Source: CAWKDC01 sp044445605
GTDB lineage: Bacteria; Pseudomonadota; Gammaproteobacteria; JABCZS01
DNA length: 64,000 nucleotides
Assembly: GCA_044445605.1 (NCBI GenBank)
Contig: JBIOEA010000005.1
Location: 1-64,000, forward strand
Direction of reading: 5' to 3'
Shown here: positions 60,718-64,000 of the stretch, piece after piece
Layout of the letters: every line of letters starts with the position of its first letter
Position numbering within the stretch: position 1 is the stretch's first letter
The notes under the pieces: generated by a model
The model's database searches: none
What the model was told of the DNA's origin: nothing
The model's input: only the letters and a program-made list of their open reading frames with translations
Translations under genes and position numbers: made by a program

Positions 60718-61529
60718 CATCGCAACGCGGAAGTGCACTGATTTTTGCAGTGGGATTATGCACGTTAGTGGTTATTCTGGCGACAAGCATGATTTTGGCG
60801 TTGCATCATGACATGCGTCGCTTTGAACGATTAACCGACACTATTACTGAATTAGCGGCAGCACGCAGTGCAACGTCTTGGGCCATATCAGTATTAGCCG
60901 ATGAAGATATCAAAGACAAAACAGAGCAACGTTATGAGATCAGTTTGAATGGCGCTCAAGTGCAAGCTGAGCTCATTGATATTGATGGACTATTTAATGT
61001 CAACACACTCCTTGATGCGGAGCCTGACGCATCTAAAGCTGCACAAGCGATTTTCACACGATTGCTTGAGTCTATGGCTATTAGCGATAAGATAGTGCCT
61101 AAGTCTGAACAAGAGGGCAATACCATTGTGTTGTTGAGCCAGATGAAACAGACTTTCTCGATGTCAGAAGAAATGTATATCCAGCTGTTGCCTTATGTGC
61201 GTGCCAATGTTGCCGGTGATCGCGCGATGAATATCAACACCATGCCCGCACCGTTATTGGCGGCGGTATTGGATGTCGAGGAAGCCGAAGCAACGGCTGT
61301 ATTGAATATGGGCCCTTTTGAGTCGGAGTCTGAGGTGAGTCAGGCTCTCGCACAGTTGTCGATCCCCATGCCGGAGGGGGGCTTGAGCCAATGGATAAAA
61401 TTCACGAGCCAGCAATACTTGGTGGATGCTCAAATCAAGGCAAAAGGGTCAGCTCAGATATATACTCTGTTAGCGCCCCAAGAAAAGGGATGGCGCGTGG
61501 TTTATCAAAGTACTGGGGTTCGCATATGA
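60696..61529 (+). CDS. gspK: GspK, minor pseudopilin
   Basis: 277 residues. RGSALIFAVGLCTLVVILAT helix lacking the +5 glutamate as is usual for GspK, an inserted globular domain (LIDIDGLFNVNTLLDAE), and a helix-hairpin-helix-like NINTMPAPLLAAVL. ATGA overlap with gspL. Confidence 0.94.
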   Translation: MDFRASLASQRGSALIFAVGLCTLVVILATSMILALHHDMRRFERLTDTITELAAARSATSWAISVLADEDIKDKTEQRYEISLNGAQVQAELIDIDGLFNVNTLLDAEPDASKAAQAIFTRLLESMAISDKIVPKSEQEGNTIVLLSQMKQTFSMSEEMYIQLLPYVRANVAGDRAMNINTMPAPLLAAVLDVEEAEATAVLNMGPFESESEVSQALAQLSIPMPEGGLSQWIKFTSQQYLVDAQIKAKGSAQIYTLLAPQEKGWRVVYQSTGVRI

Positions 61530-62656
61530 ATCGGGCATGGTTGATTGCAAAGGAATCGGTAACGCAGGTCGATGCGTACATCGTGACGGCCACAGGAATG
61601 CATGAACATCTCAATATTCCATTATCGGATGTTGCTTCGTTATTAGGTGAGGGAACGGCGTGTTATTTTTTTCCTTCGGAATGGATTTCCTTCATTGATA
61701 TCGCATTGCCCGAGGTTAGCGCATCCTTATTGCCGGTGGTGATTCCGAATTCAGTGGAAGAGTCGCTGGCTGAGCCGATTGAATCGGTGCATTGGGCGAT
61801 AGCGGGGAAACGTCCATCGCAAGAAGGCAAAACGGCGGTAGCGATCATCCATCGTTCGCATGTTGAGAACACGGTAAACATGTGCAAAGCAGCGGGGATC
61901 ACACTGGACGCGATGTATCCCGATGTTTACTTAGTGCCAGTGTTGGACGAGGGTTGGGCGTGTTGGAGCAATGGGTCACGCATGCTGGTGCGTCAAGATG
62001 TGTTTCATGGATTTGCGTTAAAAGAAGCAGAATCGGAGAATTGGTTTGCATCATTACCCGTGCCGGAAAAAACCTTATTATATGGTGTCGGTGAAGGTGC
62101 GCGTCCTTATGCGGTGAAAGAGTGGGTGGAGTCATTACAAGAAGAAGCGCCACCGATTAATCTACTGAAAGGTGAATTCGCGCCACGTTTAAAGCGCAGT
62201 GATCCCAATTTGTTGAGAAAATCGTTATACGCGTTGGGCGGTGCGGTAGCGTGTTACTTTCTGTTTTTGATGATTGAAAATATTGTGTTGGCGAGCCGTT
62301 TGCATACGCTTCAAGCTGAAACGCTGGTTCTGTATCAAGAAGTGATTCCAGGTGCAACGCAAGCGACGAGTCCACGCGTTGTTATTGCACGCGAGGCGCA
62401 ACGGGCGGGCAGCAGTGATCATACCTTTTTTGTGTTGCTCACGTCGTTGAGTCAAGCATTAAGCCGTTCACCGGGCATTGTGCTGACACATTTGCAATAT
62501 GAAGGTGATCAATTATCGGCCGTGGTGGAAGCGAAAGATTTTGCGACATTAGACGCGTGGACGGAATCTTTTTCGGGCGCATCGTTGGTGTTCAAGCAAG
62601 AGGGTGCAGAACAAGAAAATGGTCATGTGACAGCGCGCATCAGGTTGGGGAGTTGA
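61526..62656 (+). CDS. gspL: GspL, type II secretion inner-membrane protein
   Basis: 376 residues. Cytoplasmic actin-like domain (~1-210, YFFPSEWISFIDIALPEV), NLLKGEFAPR before a single membrane helix (YALGGAVACYFLFLMIENIV), then a periplasmic ferredoxin-like domain. Recruits GspE. The start is fixed by the ATGA overlap with gspK; the frame upstream is spurious. Confidence 0.92.
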   Translation: MNRAWLIAKESVTQVDAYIVTATGMHEHLNIPLSDVASLLGEGTACYFFPSEWISFIDIALPEVSASLLPVVIPNSVEESLAEPIESVHWAIAGKRPSQEGKTAVAIIHRSHVENTVNMCKAAGITLDAMYPDVYLVPVLDEGWACWSNGSRMLVRQDVFHGFALKEAESENWFASLPVPEKTLLYGVGEGARPYAVKEWVESLQEEAPPINLLKGEFAPRLKRSDPNLLRKSLYALGGAVACYFLFLMIENIVLASRLHTLQAETLVLYQEVIPGATQATSPRVVIAREAQRAGSSDHTFFVLLTSLSQALSRSPGIVLTHLQYEGDQLSAVVEAKDFATLDAWTESFSGASLVFKQEGAEQENGHVTARIRLGS

Positions 62657-62658
62657 GA

Positions 62659-63120
62659 ATGAAGTTCTGGGAAAATCTTTCAGCGCGCGATCAACGCACA
62701 TTAAAGTGGGGGTTGGTGGCGGCTATCGTTCTGATCGTGATCCGGTTTATTTGGTGGCCGTTATTGTCGCGAGTGGATCGTCTGCAAGAAGATATTGCGA
62801 ACGAAGCCGCGTTGATCACTTGGATGAAGCCGATGGTGGAAACGATCAAAGCGAATGCGGGCAAAGTTAAGCCGTTGGATCACCAGGCACCGAAATTAAG
62901 TTTAATTGAAAGGAGTTTTGAGCAAGCGGGATTAGGATCGTATGTCAAGAGTTTGTCACAAAATGCGAACAATCAAATTGTGTTGCAGGCAAAGGCAGTT
63001 CCGTTTGGTGCGTTAGCACAGTGTTTAGAAACCATTGCACAAACACAGGGAATGGTGCCATTATCCTTGACTGCAACGCGAGAGAAGACAGGGATTGTGG
63101 ATGTAGAGATTGTATTTTAA
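62659..63120 (+). CDS. gspM: GspM, type II secretion inner-membrane protein
   Basis: 153 residues. MKFWENLSARDQRTLKWGL is the typical cytoplasmic start, then one membrane helix (VAAIVLIVIRFIWWPLL) and a small periplasmic ferredoxin-like domain. Two bases after gspL. No gspN follows. Confidence 0.92.
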   Translation: MKFWENLSARDQRTLKWGLVAAIVLIVIRFIWWPLLSRVDRLQEDIANEAALITWMKPMVETIKANAGKVKPLDHQAPKLSLIERSFEQAGLGSYVKSLSQNANNQIVLQAKAVPFGALAQCLETIAQTQGMVPLSLTATREKTGIVDVEIVF

Positions 63121-63142
63121 ATCCTTTTTGTATGAGGTATCC

Positions 63143-63601
63143 ATGAACAAGCTAGAAATGTATCAAAAAATCATCCACGCTTTCAGCCACGAAGTTCCCT
63201 TCTCAAAGCACATGGGTCTTCAAGTACGTTATTTAGATGAAAAAGAATCGGTGGTGGAATTGGACATGATCCCCGAACTGATAGGTAATTTCAATGCAGG
63301 GATTTTGCATGGTGGTGTTATTGCGACGCTGCTGGACACAGCGATGGGCGTGTTAGCGATTTCGAGCGCGATTGCGGCGTTGCCTGTTGACGCGCCAGAC
63401 GAGGCGGTGATGCAAATCGTGACACGTACGGCGACGGTAGATTTACGGATTGATTATTTACAACCGGGCCGTGGCACTCAGTTTATTGGCAAAGCAAGCG
63501 TGGTCCATGTAGGCAAAATGCTTTCGACGATCGAAGCACGTATTTATAGCAAAGAAGGCGTATTCATTGCCAGTGGCATGGGTAAATTCAAGATTGCTTA
63601 A
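63143..63601 (+). CDS. PaaI/YigI-type hotdog thioesterase
   Basis: 152 residues, hotdog fold. LIGNFNAGILHGGVIATLLD carries the His-Gly-Gly catalytic loop; DLRIDYLQPG is the following strand pair. Probably hydrolyses acyl- or aryl-CoA. Start at 63143 (MNKLEMY) with GAGGT upstream. Substrate unknown. Confidence 0.88.
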   Translation: MNKLEMYQKIIHAFSHEVPFSKHMGLQVRYLDEKESVVELDMIPELIGNFNAGILHGGVIATLLDTAMGVLAISSAIAALPVDAPDEAVMQIVTRTATVDLRIDYLQPGRGTQFIGKASVVHVGKMLSTIEARIYSKEGVFIASGMGKFKIA

Positions 63602-63656
63602 TGTGCATATCCGCACTACACTCACTTGATAATCCAAGGATTGGAGATCAAGATAT

Positions 63657-64000
63657 ATGCGCGCTTTTGCTTTTAAAAAATCTTTTCTTGCCTGTTCCCT
63701 ATTATTATTTTTCAATGGTTCTGTCTGTTATGCAGCTGGCCATGCTTATATGGGTACGACATTGGGAGCTAGCTTTGGAACCTTGAGTCATAGTACCCCA
63801 GAGATAACGTATGCTGAGGGTACGGTCACGGATAGCTATCCGCTGAGTGACACAACGGGCGTTGCGCCTGTATGGGGCGTGAAAGGGGGCTATGAATTTG
63901 CGGGTCAACATGGGATCCCTGCGGTTGCGTTGGGGGTGGGTGTATACACCACCACGACGGGCTATGATTATGATGGAAAAGTGTATGAAGCTGCGATAGG
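63657..64000 (+). CDS. Outer-membrane beta-barrel protein, 3' end outside the window
   Basis: At least 114 residues visible. Signal peptide RAFAFKKSFLACSLLLFFNG with cleavage near CYAAG, then alternating hydrophobic/Gly-aromatic strands (AYMGTTLGASFGTL, WGVKGGYEFAG, VALGVGVYTTTTGYDY), like small OmpA/OmpW-type barrels. GGAG ten bases before ATG. Family cannot be settled from the fragment. Confidence 0.75.
   Translation, partial: MRAFAFKKSFLACSLLLFFNGSVCYAAGHAYMGTTLGASFGTLSHSTPEITYAEGTVTDSYPLSDTTGVAPVWGVKGGYEFAGQHGIPAVALGVGVYTTTTGYDYDGKVYEAAI

Noticed and set aside
1..64000. CRISPR arrays, tRNA and rRNA genes, prophage
   Set aside because: No regularly spaced direct repeats, cloverleaf-like segments, rRNA-like sequence or phage structural genes were seen on reading both strands.

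Overview
The window is a chromosomal stretch of a gammaproteobacterium. Supporting signs are the hemC-hemD-hemX-hemY operon, the lptD-surA and rsmA-apaG neighbourhoods, the amgK-murU peptidoglycan-recycling pair beside lptD, an arn-type lipid A sugar cluster, kdpFABCD, an aa3-type oxidase operon and a type II secretion operon. Several genes look like host-interaction or accessory proteins: an ankyrin-like protein with a Cys-His-Asp protease signature, a giant helical-repeat protein, and hypothetical proteins with membrane hairpins. That mix suggests a host-associated, Legionellales-like lineage. This is inference from gene content; I cannot name the genus.

Layout. 1-4.1 kb: heme synthesis operon hemC-D-X-Y (minus strand) and the first codons of a further minus-strand gene. 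4.2-9.7 kb: small unknown protein, TPR-methyltransferase fusion, secreted small protein, catalase, ankyrin-like/cysteine-protease candidate, M20 peptidase remnant and an exported UbiC-like protein. 9.7-16.9 kb: Kdp high-affinity potassium ATPase with its sensor KdpD and two very small membrane ORFs (kdpF and an upstream 31-residue ORF), but no kdpE. 17.0-20.5 kb: arnA-dehydrogenase-domain, arnC, arnB and an SMR-type flippase. 20.6-24.5 kb: an HTH/HipA-N fusion without a kinase, rpe, djlA, murU, amgK. 24.5-28.3 kb: lptD and surA (outer membrane biogenesis).

28.3-36.6 kb is an accessory island lying where surA normally runs into pdxA-rsmA-apaG. It holds two unknown minus-strand genes, a broken vapC, a 476-bp element with 112-bp near-perfect terminal inverted repeats, a 1295-residue Trp-anchored repeat protein, a glycerol facilitator and an intact vapBC module. 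36.6-37.8 kb: rsmA and apaG, arranged divergently. 37.9-41.7 kb: cytochrome c oxidase coxB-coxA-ctaG-coxC. 41.8-44.2 kb: a DUF1289 protein and an OmpR/EnvZ-type two-component pair. 44.2-48.3 kb is a second accessory patch (repeats, two unknown proteins, and a hipA-hipB module in reversed order). 48.3-54.1 kb: dsbB, an RND efflux pair and hslO. 54.2-63.1 kb: a type II secretion operon gspCDEFG-IJKLM lacking gspH. 63.1-64 kb: a hotdog thioesterase and the start of an outer-membrane barrel gene cut by the window end.

Two families of dispersed repeats sit directly against gene 3' ends. In one, the repeat end coincides with the TAG stop codon of the neighbouring gene at three independent places. 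I saw no rRNA, tRNA or CRISPR array.
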